A program made the translations under genes and the position numbers. Below the pieces are notes generated by a model. It was not told the origin of the DNA and did no database searches. It worked only from the letters and a program-made list of their open reading frames with translations. 64,000 nucleotides of DNA. Source: Duganella fentianensis. Its GTDB lineage: Bacteria; Pseudomonadota; Gammaproteobacteria; Burkholderiales; Burkholderiaceae_D. The stretch is taken from contig NZ_WWCL01000002.1 in the NCBI RefSeq assembly GCF_009857835.1, forward strand, positions 1-64,000, given 5' to 3'. Numbering within the stretch: position 1 is the stretch's first letter; every line of letters begins with the position of its first letter. Of this stretch, positions 17,874-26,053 are shown piece by piece.

Positions 17874-18830
17874 TTAGTAGCTGTAGCCCAGACCCAGCAT
17901 CAGCAGGTCGGCATCGCGGTGGTAGTCGGTGACGACGCGGTTCAGTGTCAGGGTACCGACCATGCGTTTGCTGAAGTGGTAGCGCGTAGCCAGCGAAGCC
18001 AGCCCCGCCTTGTGCGAACGGGTGCCCGGTACATCGTGCACTTCGAAAGCCAGATACGGGCCTACACCCATACCCAGTTCCAGATGGGTGGTGAGCGAGC
18101 GGATCAGCCAGAGCTGGGTCGCCACACCGTTGCGGTGGGTGGCCGGCGTGCTGCCTTCGTTGAGGTAGTTGACGGTCCAGTCCACGTAGCGCCCCACGGC
18201 ACGGCGGTATTCGAGGCTGTAGGCGCGCGAGCGTTCCGACTCAAAGCTGTTGACGATGCTCTGTCCGGCCAGCAGAGTCAGGGTATCGTCGGTGGACGGG
18301 CCATCGAGGTGCAGCTTGTCGCCGCGTACGCTGTCGAAGCGGTAGCCCACACCCAGCATCAGCGAAGTGGTGGGTTCTTTGGCACCCTGCGGGACCACCC
18401 GGTTCAGCTGCACCTGGGTGTACCAGCGCTCGCGATGGTGCCATAGCGCCTGCACGCTGTAGATGGGCGCCCAGCCGTGGTCGTTGATGTAGGGACCGTC
18501 CGCTGCGCCGTGTGGGCGCGAGGTATCGAAGAAGTAGTACTGGCCGGCGCCCACGGCCCATGACAGGCCGTTCTGGCCCACGGGCGTGCGCAGCCAGAGC
18601 TGGCCGGAAATGCCGTCACGATGGTGGTTATGCGGATGGCCTTCGTTCAGATAGCCCAGGCTGAGAGCCAGATAGTCGCCTACCGGATGGACGTAGTTGA
18701 GCCCGACGGCAAAGCTGTGCTGCTGCGCGCCGCTGACCCACAGGCCGCCCGCCTGGGCCGTCAGATCCTGTCCCTGTGCGCTGGCGGCGCACAAGGCGAG
18801 GGCGAGGGTGAGGGTGCGCAGTCTGCTCAT
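17874..18830 (-). CDS. outer-membrane beta-barrel protein with internal duplication
   Basis: The 318-aa protein has a signal peptide of about 20 residues (LTLALALCAASAQGQ) and then alternating beta-strand sequence ending in LMLGLGYSY, a typical outer-membrane end with terminal aromatic. Two copies of one unit are evident. YLNEG...HHRDG..GQLWL, NRVV and LMLGVGYRF in the first half return as YLNEG...THRNG..TQLWL, NRVV and LMLGLGYSY in the second. The start at 18830 follows the signal peptide. An upstream ATG at 18890 would overlap the preceding gene. It is the last gene of a run after DUF475 and a small membrane protein. The function is unknown. Confidence 0.8.
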   Translation of the reverse strand: MSRLRTLTLALALCAASAQGQDLTAQAGGLWVSGAQQHSFAVGLNYVHPVGDYLALSLGYLNEGHPHNHHRDGISGQLWLRTPVGQNGLSWAVGAGQYYFFDTSRPHGAADGPYINDHGWAPIYSVQALWHHRERWYTQVQLNRVVPQGAKEPTTSLMLGVGYRFDSVRGDKLHLDGPSTDDTLTLLAGQSIVNSFESERSRAYSLEYRRAVGRYVDWTVNYLNEGSTPATHRNGVATQLWLIRSLTTHLELGMGVGPYLAFEVHDVPGTRSHKAGLASLATRYHFSKRMVGTLTLNRVVTDYHRDADLLMLGLGYSY

Positions 18831-18832
18831 GG

Positions 18833-19210
18833 TCACGGGGTGGGCTGGATCTGGACTTTGGTGATGTAGTACTCGGTCTCGCCGAAGCACTGGGTCGGTA
18901 TGCCTTTGTGCTGGGCGTAGGTGAGCAGCACACGTTTGCCGGTCGCGGCCATCAGTTGCTGGGCCACGGCCTCATCGCGCACGCTGAATTCGAATTTTTC
19001 CGGAATCGCGCCCGGCATCGAGGTCAGCAGCATTTCGCCTTCCCAGGTCTTGCACACCCAGCCACGGCTGGAAAACTTCTGCAGATAGCCGGCCCGCTCG
19101 CCGTCCGAATAGGACAGGTGCAGCATGATCCAGACATAGGCAGCAAACAGCAGCAGGGCGGCCAGCAGCAGGCCGGAGAAATACAGGGTGACGCGTTTGG
19201 CGATGATCAT
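18833..19210 (-). CDS. small single-pass membrane protein, conserved, unknown function
   Basis: The 125-aa product has one N-terminal membrane helix (about residues 9-29, LYFSGLLLAALLLFAAYVWI). A globular periplasmic part of about 95 residues with two cysteines follows (VCKTWEGEM and PTQCFGETEY), which could form a disulphide. I recall close relatives in many Burkholderiales, often mislabelled as an enzyme, but no function can be read from it. It starts 36 bases after the DUF475 gene and ends two bases before the barrel gene, so the three look like an operon. Confidence 0.75.
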   Translation of the reverse strand: MIIAKRVTLYFSGLLLAALLLFAAYVWIMLHLSYSDGERAGYLQKFSSRGWVCKTWEGEMLLTSMPGAIPEKFEFSVRDEAVAQQLMAATGKRVLLTYAQHKGIPTQCFGETEYYITKVQIQPTP

Positions 19211-19246
19211 ATCGTCTTTGTTCTTTCTGCAATGTTTAAAATTCTA

Positions 19247-20308
19247 TCATGCGGCCAGTTGCTGCCTGTGGCGCACCGAGGACCATAGCGAGACGGCGAT
19301 GAAGGCTACGCCGGACAGGCCGGTAAACCATTCGGGGATGTGGTATTCCACGCTGGCCAGCATGATCAGGGCGAGGATGCCGATGGCGTAATGGGCGCCG
19401 TGTTCGAGATAGACATACTCGTCCAGCGTGCCTTTGTGCACGAGGAAAACCGTAAGCGAACGCACGAACATGGCGCCTATGGCCAGCCCCAGCATGATGA
19501 TCACCACATCGCTGGTAATGGCGAAGGCGCCGATCACGCCGTCGAAGCTGAACGAAGCGTCCAGCACTTCCAGATACAGGAAGCCGCCGATACTGCCACG
19601 GGCGAGGCTGCCGGCCACGGCGCCCACGCCCGCTTCCGTGGTGTCGTCGTCGTCATCTTCGGGTTCGGCTTCTTCCAGCAGGCCGCTGATCCAGCCGACT
19701 GCCAGATACACCAGCACGCCCAGCACGCCGGCTGCCAGCACCGTGTATTTTTCCGCCGCCGGCACCAGACTGACGCAGGCGAACACGGCCCCCAGCGTCA
19801 GCAGCACGGCCAGTGCTTCGGTGCCGTGCTGGCCCAGTTTTTCTTCGGCCCAGCCCAGCCAGTGCAGTTCTTTTTCTTCGTCGAACAGGAAATTGAGGAA
19901 AACCAGCAGCAGGAAGGCGCCGCCGAACGCCGCCACCTGGGCGTGGGCACCGGTCAGATAGCGCGCATATTCGTCCGGCGTAGTGCTGGCCATATGCCAG
20001 ACATCAAGCAGGCCCAGTCCCGTGGCCAGCGACACGATCAGCAAGGGGAACAGCAGACGCATGCCAAATACGGCCACCAGTATGCCCACCGTGAGGAACA
20101 GCTTCTGCCAGAACGCATTCCAGTGGCGCAGCACGCCTGCATTCACCACGGCGTTATCGAACGACAGCGAAACTTCCATCACACCGAGTACGGCGGCGAT
20201 CCAGACAGCCTGCAATAAACCGGCGCTGCCGCCGTGCTGATAGCCCCAGTAGGCGGCCAGAGCCAGCAGGACGGCAGTAACGAAGAAGGAGAAACGGAAG
20301 GCTTGCAT
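19247..20308 (-). CDS. DUF475 family integral membrane protein (TerC-like)
   Basis: The 353-aa protein has about nine hydrophobic segments and two related acidic motifs, LSFDNAVVNAGV and ASFSFDGVIGAF. They resemble the repeated Asp motifs of TerC-type metal transporters. A charged loop EPEDDDDDTTEAG (about residues 217-229) splits the two halves. DUF475 members are linked to tellurite/TerC-type stress modules. Export of a divalent metal is a guess from the fold. It heads the operon with the 125-aa protein and the barrel. Confidence 0.88.
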   Translation of the reverse strand: MQAFRFSFFVTAVLLALAAYWGYQHGGSAGLLQAVWIAAVLGVMEVSLSFDNAVVNAGVLRHWNAFWQKLFLTVGILVAVFGMRLLFPLLIVSLATGLGLLDVWHMASTTPDEYARYLTGAHAQVAAFGGAFLLLVFLNFLFDEEKELHWLGWAEEKLGQHGTEALAVLLTLGAVFACVSLVPAAEKYTVLAAGVLGVLVYLAVGWISGLLEEAEPEDDDDDTTEAGVGAVAGSLARGSIGGFLYLEVLDASFSFDGVIGAFAITSDVVIIMLGLAIGAMFVRSLTVFLVHKGTLDEYVYLEHGAHYAIGILALIMLASVEYHIPEWFTGLSGVAFIAVSLWSSVRHRQQLAA

Positions 20309-20428
20309 AGTGGGTTTTGTGGAAATGTTAAGTGTAACAACAGCTATATTACCTGCTTCCGGGGAGGGGAGGCCATCTGCGATAATGGCGCCAACTTCAT
20401 GCAGCCAACTTCAAGCTAAGGATTTTTT

Positions 20429-20857
20429 ATGGATATCGCGTATCTGGTGACACCGCTGCTGACCTGGGTGACGGTCGGCCCTATCAAGTTTCTGATCAAT
20501 AGTGCCAAAGCCCGTCAGTGGGCCTTCAATCTGGTCGGCAACGGCGGTTTTCCCAGCAATCACAGTGCCGTGGTGTCGAGCATGGCCACCCTGATTGCAC
20601 TGCGCGAAGGCATAGGCCATCCTGCCTTCGGCGTGGCGGTCACACTGTGCTTTATTGTGATTATCGATGCCAACAGCCTGCGCCAGCATGTGGGCAAGCA
20701 GGCTGCGGCCATCAACCGGCTGGCGGACGAGACGGGCTCCAAAGCCCACCACTGGCTGCGCGAACGCATGGGCCACACACTGGTGGAAATTGCCGGCGGC
20801 CTGTGCACCGGTATCGCCATGGGCCATTTGATCCACGCCCTGTTCGGCCGCGGCTAA
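20429..20857 (+). CDS. divergent PAP2 family membrane protein
   Basis: The 142-aa protein matches the divergent PAP2 (DUF212) family: an N-terminal PLLTWVTVGPIKFLINS helix, the GGFPSNHSAVVSSMATLIAL motif with the conserved Ser-x-His, and a C-terminal glycine-rich helix. Classical PAP2 enzymes are lipid phosphatases. This branch keeps only part of the active site, so activity is uncertain. It is divergent from DUF475. A 337-base gap with repeats follows. Confidence 0.88.
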   Translation: MDIAYLVTPLLTWVTVGPIKFLINSAKARQWAFNLVGNGGFPSNHSAVVSSMATLIALREGIGHPAFGVAVTLCFIVIIDANSLRQHVGKQAAAINRLADETGSKAHHWLRERMGHTLVEIAGGLCTGIAMGHLIHALFGRG

Positions 20858-20868
20858 GGCAGCGGCCA

Positions 20869-20990
20869 GCCGGACAGCTAGGCAGCGGGCTCAGGCTCGC
20901 TGTCCGGCCACTGTCCGCGCCAGCCGGCTTAGCCGGAAAAGGACGGCGCAACGGACAGTTTTACCCCGGTTTTTGCCCGTTTCCGGACAG
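20869..20990. repeat. cluster of CGGACAG repeats in both orientations
   Basis: Five copies of CGGACAG/CTGTCCG lie in about 120 bases (near 20871, 20900, 20911, 20952 and 20983). The first two form a 10-bp stem GCCGGACAGC/GCTGTCCGGC with a 20-base loop. The last two share a longer direct repeat, CGGACAGTTTTACCCC against CGGACAGTTTACGCCCC. They fill the gap between the PAP2 gene and the efflux operon promoter and could be a repressor-binding array or a decayed intergenic repeat. Confidence 0.55.
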
Positions 20991-21102
20991 TTTACGCCCC
21001 GCTGGCTTGCAATCTGCTGCCCTCCGGACATCCCGCTTATTTGCAGTCCATCCTGTTATTTCGCAGTTCAGCCCCCGTTTTTCCCCTCCAGTCGCAGCTG
21101 CG

Positions 21103-21131
21103 TTGACCATTTTCCAACACTAGCCGATACT
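21103..21131 (+). promoter_or_regulatory. promoter of the RND efflux operon
   Basis: TTGACC (21103-21108) and GATACT (21126-21131) are exactly 17 bases apart, giving a leader of about 55 bases before the adaptor gene. Confidence 0.55.
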
Positions 21132-21194
21132 CTGCGCCCTGTAGTCTGGCTCAATTATATTCAGCACCTCGGTGCCACTTTCCGGAGATCTTTT

Positions 21195-22397
21195 ATGTTG
21201 CGCAAATCTTTTATCGCTCTCGCCGTTGCCTCAGCACTGGTGGCGTGCGGCAAATCCTCGCATGAGCCAGAAAAAGCCAGCGCCAGTGCTTCCGCCAGCG
21301 CCAGTGCCAGTGCCGGTAAAGATGGCAAGACGGCAGGCAAGGATGGCAAGCAGGAGCCGCTAGTTACCCTGCAGATGTCGCCCGAAGATACGGTGACAGT
21401 GGAATCGAACGCGCTGGCCTCCGGCCCCGTGATTACCGGTTCGATCGAACCGGAGCGCCGTGCCGACCTGCGTGCCGAAGTGAGCGCCGTGGTGGTGCAG
21501 GTGCTGAAGGAAAACGGTGAAGCCGTGCGCAAGGGCGATGTGCTGGTGCGCCTCGATGAAACGGCGATCCGCGACAGCGTGAATTCGGCCGATGAAGCCA
21601 CCCGTGCGGCCGAGCAGACGCTGGCCCAGGCCCAGCGCATGTTCGAACGCCAGACCACGCTGCGCAGCTCGGGCATGGTCTCTACCCAGTCGCTGGAAGA
21701 TGCCGAAATCCGCCGCAACAATGCGCAGAGCGATCTGGCTGCGGCCAAGTCGCGCAGCGTATCGGCCCGCCAGCAGCTGACCCGCACGCTGGTGCGTGCA
21801 CCGTTCGACGGCATCGTCAGCGACCGCAAGGTGTCGAACGGCGATACGGCGCAGATCGGCAAGGAACTGATCAAGGTGATCGATCCGCACAGCATGCGTT
21901 TCGAAGGCAAGGTCTCGGCCGACAAGATCGGTGTGGTCAAAGTGGGCCAGCCCGTGCTGTTCCGCGTGAATGGCTATCAGGGCCAGAGCTTTAACGGCAA
22001 GGTCAAGCGGGTCGATCCTGCGGCCAGCTCCGTTACCCGTCAGGTAGAAGTGCTGGTGGACTTTGCCGATGCCACCCAGCCCGGCGTGGCTGGTCTGTAT
22101 GCCGAAGGCCGCATCGAATCGCAGATGTCGTCGGCGCTGATGATTCCGCCGTCGGCACTGGTGCAGACGGGCGATACGGCTTACGTCTGGCGCGTCAAGG
22201 GCGGCACCCTGTCGAAAGTGAATCTGACGGTGGGGGCACGCGACGAGCGCAGTGGCCGCTGGCAGGTGCTCAGTGGTCTGAACAATGGCGATATGGTGGT
22301 GCGGGTGCCGGGTTCCGGCTTCAAGGAAGGCCAGAAAGTGGAACTGAGCACGCCTAAGGCGGTCGCTTCGGCTTCCTCCACCGTGGCAGAAAAATAA
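21195..22397 (+). CDS. RND efflux periplasmic adaptor lipoprotein
   Basis: This membrane-fusion protein links an RND pump to an outer-membrane channel. The 400-aa precursor has a lipoprotein signal LAVASALVACG (lipidated Cys about residue 17). A low-complexity linker of Ser-Ala dipeptides and two GKDGK units follows. Then come the split lipoyl domain (LRAEVSAVVVQVLKENGEAVRKGDVLVR), an alpha-hairpin, and the LVRAPFDGIVSDRKVSNGD half that closes the lipoyl fold. The start at 21195 has a GGAG site. A much longer upstream reading is not plausible. The pump gene starts 13 bases after it. The outer-membrane partner is not in the window. Confidence 0.92.
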   Translation: MLRKSFIALAVASALVACGKSSHEPEKASASASASASASAGKDGKTAGKDGKQEPLVTLQMSPEDTVTVESNALASGPVITGSIEPERRADLRAEVSAVVVQVLKENGEAVRKGDVLVRLDETAIRDSVNSADEATRAAEQTLAQAQRMFERQTTLRSSGMVSTQSLEDAEIRRNNAQSDLAAAKSRSVSARQQLTRTLVRAPFDGIVSDRKVSNGDTAQIGKELIKVIDPHSMRFEGKVSADKIGVVKVGQPVLFRVNGYQGQSFNGKVKRVDPAASSVTRQVEVLVDFADATQPGVAGLYAEGRIESQMSSALMIPPSALVQTGDTAYVWRVKGGTLSKVNLTVGARDERSGRWQVLSGLNNGDMVVRVPGSGFKEGQKVELSTPKAVASASSTVAEK

Positions 22398-22410
22398 AGG
22401 ATAGACAGCC

Positions 22411-25400
22411 ATGTTTTTATCGGATTTCAGTATTAAACGGCCCATTGCGACGATTGTCCTGATCGTGGCCATGATGTGCCTCGGTCTGATGGCGCTGAAA
22501 AAGCTGCGCGTCAACCAGAACCCCGATGTGGAAGTACCGTTCATCGTGGTCAACATCCCGTATCCGGGCGCGTCGCCGGAAACGGTGGAACGCGAGATCG
22601 TCAACCGGCTGGAAAAGTCGCTGCAGTCGATCACGGGTGTGACGGAAATTAACAGTACGGCGCAGGAAAGCGCGGCGTCCATCTTCATCCGTTTTACCTT
22701 CTCGAAGAACCTGATCGAAGCCTCGGACGAGATCCGCAACGCCATCGCTGCGGTGCGCTACAAGCTGCCGACCGAGATGCGCGAGCCGATATTGCAGCGC
22801 ATCGACCCGTCGGCCCAGCCGGTGATGCAGCTGGCGCTGTCGTCCAAGAGCCAGAGCCATGCCGTGATTTCGCGTCTGGCCGAGGACAAGCTGGCCGACC
22901 GCTTCCGCGCCATCGATGGCGTGGCATCGGTGAATATTGACGGTGCCCTGCGTCGCGAGCTGAGCGTGCTGCTGAAGGCCGAGAAACTGCGTGAATACAA
23001 TGTGTCGGTGGGCGAGGTCGTGAATGCGCTGCGCAACCAGAACACCAATGCGCCGGTGGGCAAGGTTCGTGGCGATCTGGGCGAGCAGTCCATCCGTCTG
23101 GTGGGCCGTATCGAACGTCCGGAAGAGTTCCAGCAAGTTGTGGTCAAGCGCAATAACGGCGAGCTGGTACGCCTGTCGCAGGTGGCCACCATCGAAGACG
23201 GCTTTGCTGAAATCAATAGCCTGAGCGTGCGCTCGGGCAAACCGAACGTGGGGATTTCCATTACCCGTTCGCGCGATGCTTCCACTGTGACGGTGGCCAA
23301 GAAGATCCGCGAGATGGCGGAAGAAATGCGCAAGGAACTGCCGCAAGGCACCGTGCTGGAAGTGACGGAAGACGACGGCGAAAATGCCGAAAGCAGCCTG
23401 AACAACGTGATCGAATCGCTGGTGTTCGGTGCCGGCCTGACCATCTTCGTGGTGTATGCCTTCCTGAACTCGTGGCGCTCGACGCTGATCACGGCACTGA
23501 GCCTGCCGACGTCCGTGCTGGCCGCCTTCATCGGCGTGTGGCTGTGCGGCTTTACGCTGAACTTCATGACGCTGCTGGGCCTGTCGCTGGCCATCGGCGT
23601 GCTGATCGACGACGCCATTGTGGTGCGGGAAAACATCGTGCGCCACATGCAGCTCGGTGCCGACCGCCGCACGGCAGCGCTGAAAGGCACGGCCGAAATC
23701 GGTATGGCCGTGGCGGCGACGACCTTCTCCATCATGGCCGTGTTCATTCCTGTGGCGTTCATGCCCGGCATCACGGGTGAATGGTTCCGTCCGTTCGCGC
23801 TGACGGTGACCTGCTCGGTCGCGGTATCGCTGCTGATCTCGTTCACGCTCGATCCTATGCTGTCGGCCTTCTGGGGCGATCCGCCCGATCACCACACGGC
23901 ACCGCGCAAAGGCTTCGAGAAAGTGCTGGCCCGTTTCAACCACTGGTTCGACCATCAGGCCGACCGCTACGGTAACGTGATTGCCTGGGCGCTGCATCAC
24001 CGCCGTTCCATGGCCGTGATCGCCGTGCTGACCTTTGTGGCAGCGCTGGGCCTGCAGGCCAAGTTCGGCGGCGCCAGCTTCGTGCCGTCCTCGGACTGGG
24101 GCACCATCGCCATCGATGTGCGGACGCCGTCGTCGAGCTCGCTGGAGTACTCGCGTCTGAAGCTGGAAAAAGCCGCCGTGATTGCCCGCAGCATCAAGGA
24201 AACCAAGGAAACCAATAGCTATGTGAACCTGAGCGGTGGCCGCATCTATGTGGACATTGGCAAGAAGACCGAGCGCAAGCGCGGCGCCATCGAAGTGGCC
24301 AAGGAATTGCGCGAGAAGCTGGCTGGTCTGGTCGGTGCCGAATACACGGTGCTGGACGACCTCAGCAACGGTGCCCGCAAACCGGTGCAGATCGAATTCA
24401 CCGGTGCTGATTCGCGCAAGCTGATGGAAATCACCAACGTCTTCATGGACCGCCTGCGTAAAGTGCCGGGTGCGGTCGATGTGGGCCTGTCCGAACAGGA
24501 CCCTAAAGATGAGCTGCAGATCGAGCTGAACCGTGGCCTGGCCAATTCCATGGGCATCGCTGCCGGTGATGCAGCGCAGGCTCTGCGGGTGGCGTTTGCC
24601 GGTATCGAAGTGGGCGACTGGGTCGATCCGACGGGCGAATCGCGCGACGTGGCCGTGCGTCTGGCACCGGAAGACCGTACCAGCTCGGAAAACATTGAGC
24701 GCCTGCCGATCGCCGTGTCCGGTACTAACCAGATGGTGCCGCTGGACCAGATTGCCCGCGTCACCATGGGCAAAGGCCCGTCCACCATCAAGCACAAGGA
24801 TGGCAAACGGGTGATCTCGGTCAGCGCCAACGTGCAGGGCCGTTCGCCCGGCGAAGTGACGGCCGACGCCATGAAGCTGGTGAAAGATATCGACTTCCCG
24901 CCCGGCTATGGTCTGGCACTGGGCGGCGCGGGCAAGGACATGAATGAAGTGTTCGGTGCCATGGCAATCGCGCTGGTGGCCGGTGTGGGCCTGATGTATC
25001 TGATTCTGGTGATGCAGTTCGGCTCGTTCACGGCGCCGCTGGCCGTGATGCTGTCGCTGCCGCTGTCGCTGATCGGTGTGGTGCTGGGCCTGCTGGCGAC
25101 GAATAGCACGATTAACCTGATGAGTCTGATCGGTGTGATCATGCTGATGGGCCTGGTGGCCAAGAATGCGATCCTGCTGCTCGATGCGGCCCGTAAGCGC
25201 GAGGAAGAAGGCTTTGGCCGGGAAGATTCGCTGATGTACGCTGGCCGTATGCGTCTGCGTCCTATCCTGATGACTACTTTTGCGCTGATCGCCGGTATGT
25301 TCCCGGTAGCGCTAGGTCTGGGCGAGGGTGGCGAGTTCTACCGTCCTATGGCGATTGCGATTATCGGCGGGACCATCACCTCGACCCTGCTGACGCTGCT

Positions 25401-25638
25401 GATGGTGCCGACATTCTACGACAGCATAGAAATCAGCAAGGACCGCGCCGTGGCCAAGTTCCAGCGCCGTGTGGCACGCTGGACGGTGGCACCGGCCTTC
25501 GTAATGACCTTGCTGGAAGCCGTGCTGACGCTGCTGTTCGTCCGTGCCGTGTACCGTGGTGTGCTGGCGCTGGTGGCCAAGGTGACGGGCCGCAAGGGCA
25601 GCGGCCTGCCCGGCGCACCGCTGCCGGACGCGCACTGA
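22411..25638 (+). CDS. RND efflux pump inner-membrane permease
   Basis: The 1075-aa product is a proton-driven RND pump of the HAE1 type. It begins LSDFSIKRPIATIVLIVAMM and has the usual twelve membrane helices in two repeats with large periplasmic loops. Helix 4 carries the paired acidic residues of the proton relay, LSLAIGVLIDDAIVVREN. The second repeat shows GLVAKNAILLLDAARKR. Length and order match AcrB/MexF-like proteins. The substrate cannot be told from the sequence. The C-terminal tail after helix 12 is about 50 residues longer than in AcrB and hydrophobic. Confidence 0.95.
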   Translation: MFLSDFSIKRPIATIVLIVAMMCLGLMALKKLRVNQNPDVEVPFIVVNIPYPGASPETVEREIVNRLEKSLQSITGVTEINSTAQESAASIFIRFTFSKNLIEASDEIRNAIAAVRYKLPTEMREPILQRIDPSAQPVMQLALSSKSQSHAVISRLAEDKLADRFRAIDGVASVNIDGALRRELSVLLKAEKLREYNVSVGEVVNALRNQNTNAPVGKVRGDLGEQSIRLVGRIERPEEFQQVVVKRNNGELVRLSQVATIEDGFAEINSLSVRSGKPNVGISITRSRDASTVTVAKKIREMAEEMRKELPQGTVLEVTEDDGENAESSLNNVIESLVFGAGLTIFVVYAFLNSWRSTLITALSLPTSVLAAFIGVWLCGFTLNFMTLLGLSLAIGVLIDDAIVVRENIVRHMQLGADRRTAALKGTAEIGMAVAATTFSIMAVFIPVAFMPGITGEWFRPFALTVTCSVAVSLLISFTLDPMLSAFWGDPPDHHTAPRKGFEKVLARFNHWFDHQADRYGNVIAWALHHRRSMAVIAVLTFVAALGLQAKFGGASFVPSSDWGTIAIDVRTPSSSSLEYSRLKLEKAAVIARSIKETKETNSYVNLSGGRIYVDIGKKTERKRGAIEVAKELREKLAGLVGAEYTVLDDLSNGARKPVQIEFTGADSRKLMEITNVFMDRLRKVPGAVDVGLSEQDPKDELQIELNRGLANSMGIAAGDAAQALRVAFAGIEVGDWVDPTGESRDVAVRLAPEDRTSSENIERLPIAVSGTNQMVPLDQIARVTMGKGPSTIKHKDGKRVISVSANVQGRSPGEVTADAMKLVKDIDFPPGYGLALGGAGKDMNEVFGAMAIALVAGVGLMYLILVMQFGSFTAPLAVMLSLPLSLIGVVLGLLATNSTINLMSLIGVIMLMGLVAKNAILLLDAARKREEEGFGREDSLMYAGRMRLRPILMTTFALIAGMFPVALGLGEGGEFYRPMAIAIIGGTITSTLLTLLMVPTFYDSIEISKDRAVAKFQRRVARWTVAPAFVMTLLEAVLTLLFVRAVYRGVLALVAKVTGRKGSGLPGAPLPDAH

Positions 25639-25645
25639 TGCGGTG

Positions 25646-25673
25646 GCAGACGCGCTATGCCTAGCGCGTCTGC
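25646..25673 (+). terminator. 12-bp perfect hairpin after the RND operon, no T-run
   Basis: GCAGACGCGCTA and its exact complement flank a four-base loop, seven bases after the pump stop codon. No T-run follows, so it may act as an mRNA 3' stabiliser or a processing site rather than a full terminator. Confidence 0.6.
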
Positions 25674-26053
25674 ATCAAGTCCGGCGCATCGTAACTAGGG
25701 TGGGGTGCACGGGCAGAATGCGACAGTTGGTTTCAATTATGCTAACTCTCGTGTGCTCCCTGCCGTTGCAGCGGAGGGGCGGAAGGCGGAGCGCCGGTGG
25801 CGCCCGCTGTAGCAAGGGGGTAGCGCTAAGTTGTTGTTTTAAAAGCATTTAAACAGGGCCGTCATGGCCCTTTTTTTACGCCCGTGTACAGAGCATCCGC
25901 TCGGTTTCAAGGTTTTCTTTAGTGTGTGCACTCTAACAACTTGCCTTTTGGTTTGTTTTATAAGTGTAGTATGCTGCTGGCCTCTCTGCACTTTTTGCGA
26001 TGCTGAGACGAGAAGAACCCGGCGCCCTGCGCCCTACATAAAGTGAGACTACG
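25674..26053 (+). other. 380-base gap between the efflux pump and fadL
   Basis: I see no convincing protein gene here. The first 180 bases are GC-rich and fold locally, and end in a clear rho-independent terminator at 25854-25878. The rest is AT-rich, with T-runs, and should hold the promoter of the FadL-type gene. A small RNA ending at the terminator is possible. Confidence 0.5.
25854..25878 (+). terminator. rho-independent terminator 216 bases past the pump gene
   Basis: AGGGCC/GGCCCT with a five-base loop is followed by seven T's. It is far from the pump stop codon and has no gene directly before it. Confidence 0.8.

Noticed and set aside
22417..24795. 792-aa antisense frame in the RND pump gene
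   Set aside because: A shadow frame from strong codon bias. The His/Gln/Arg-rich product is typical of such shadows.
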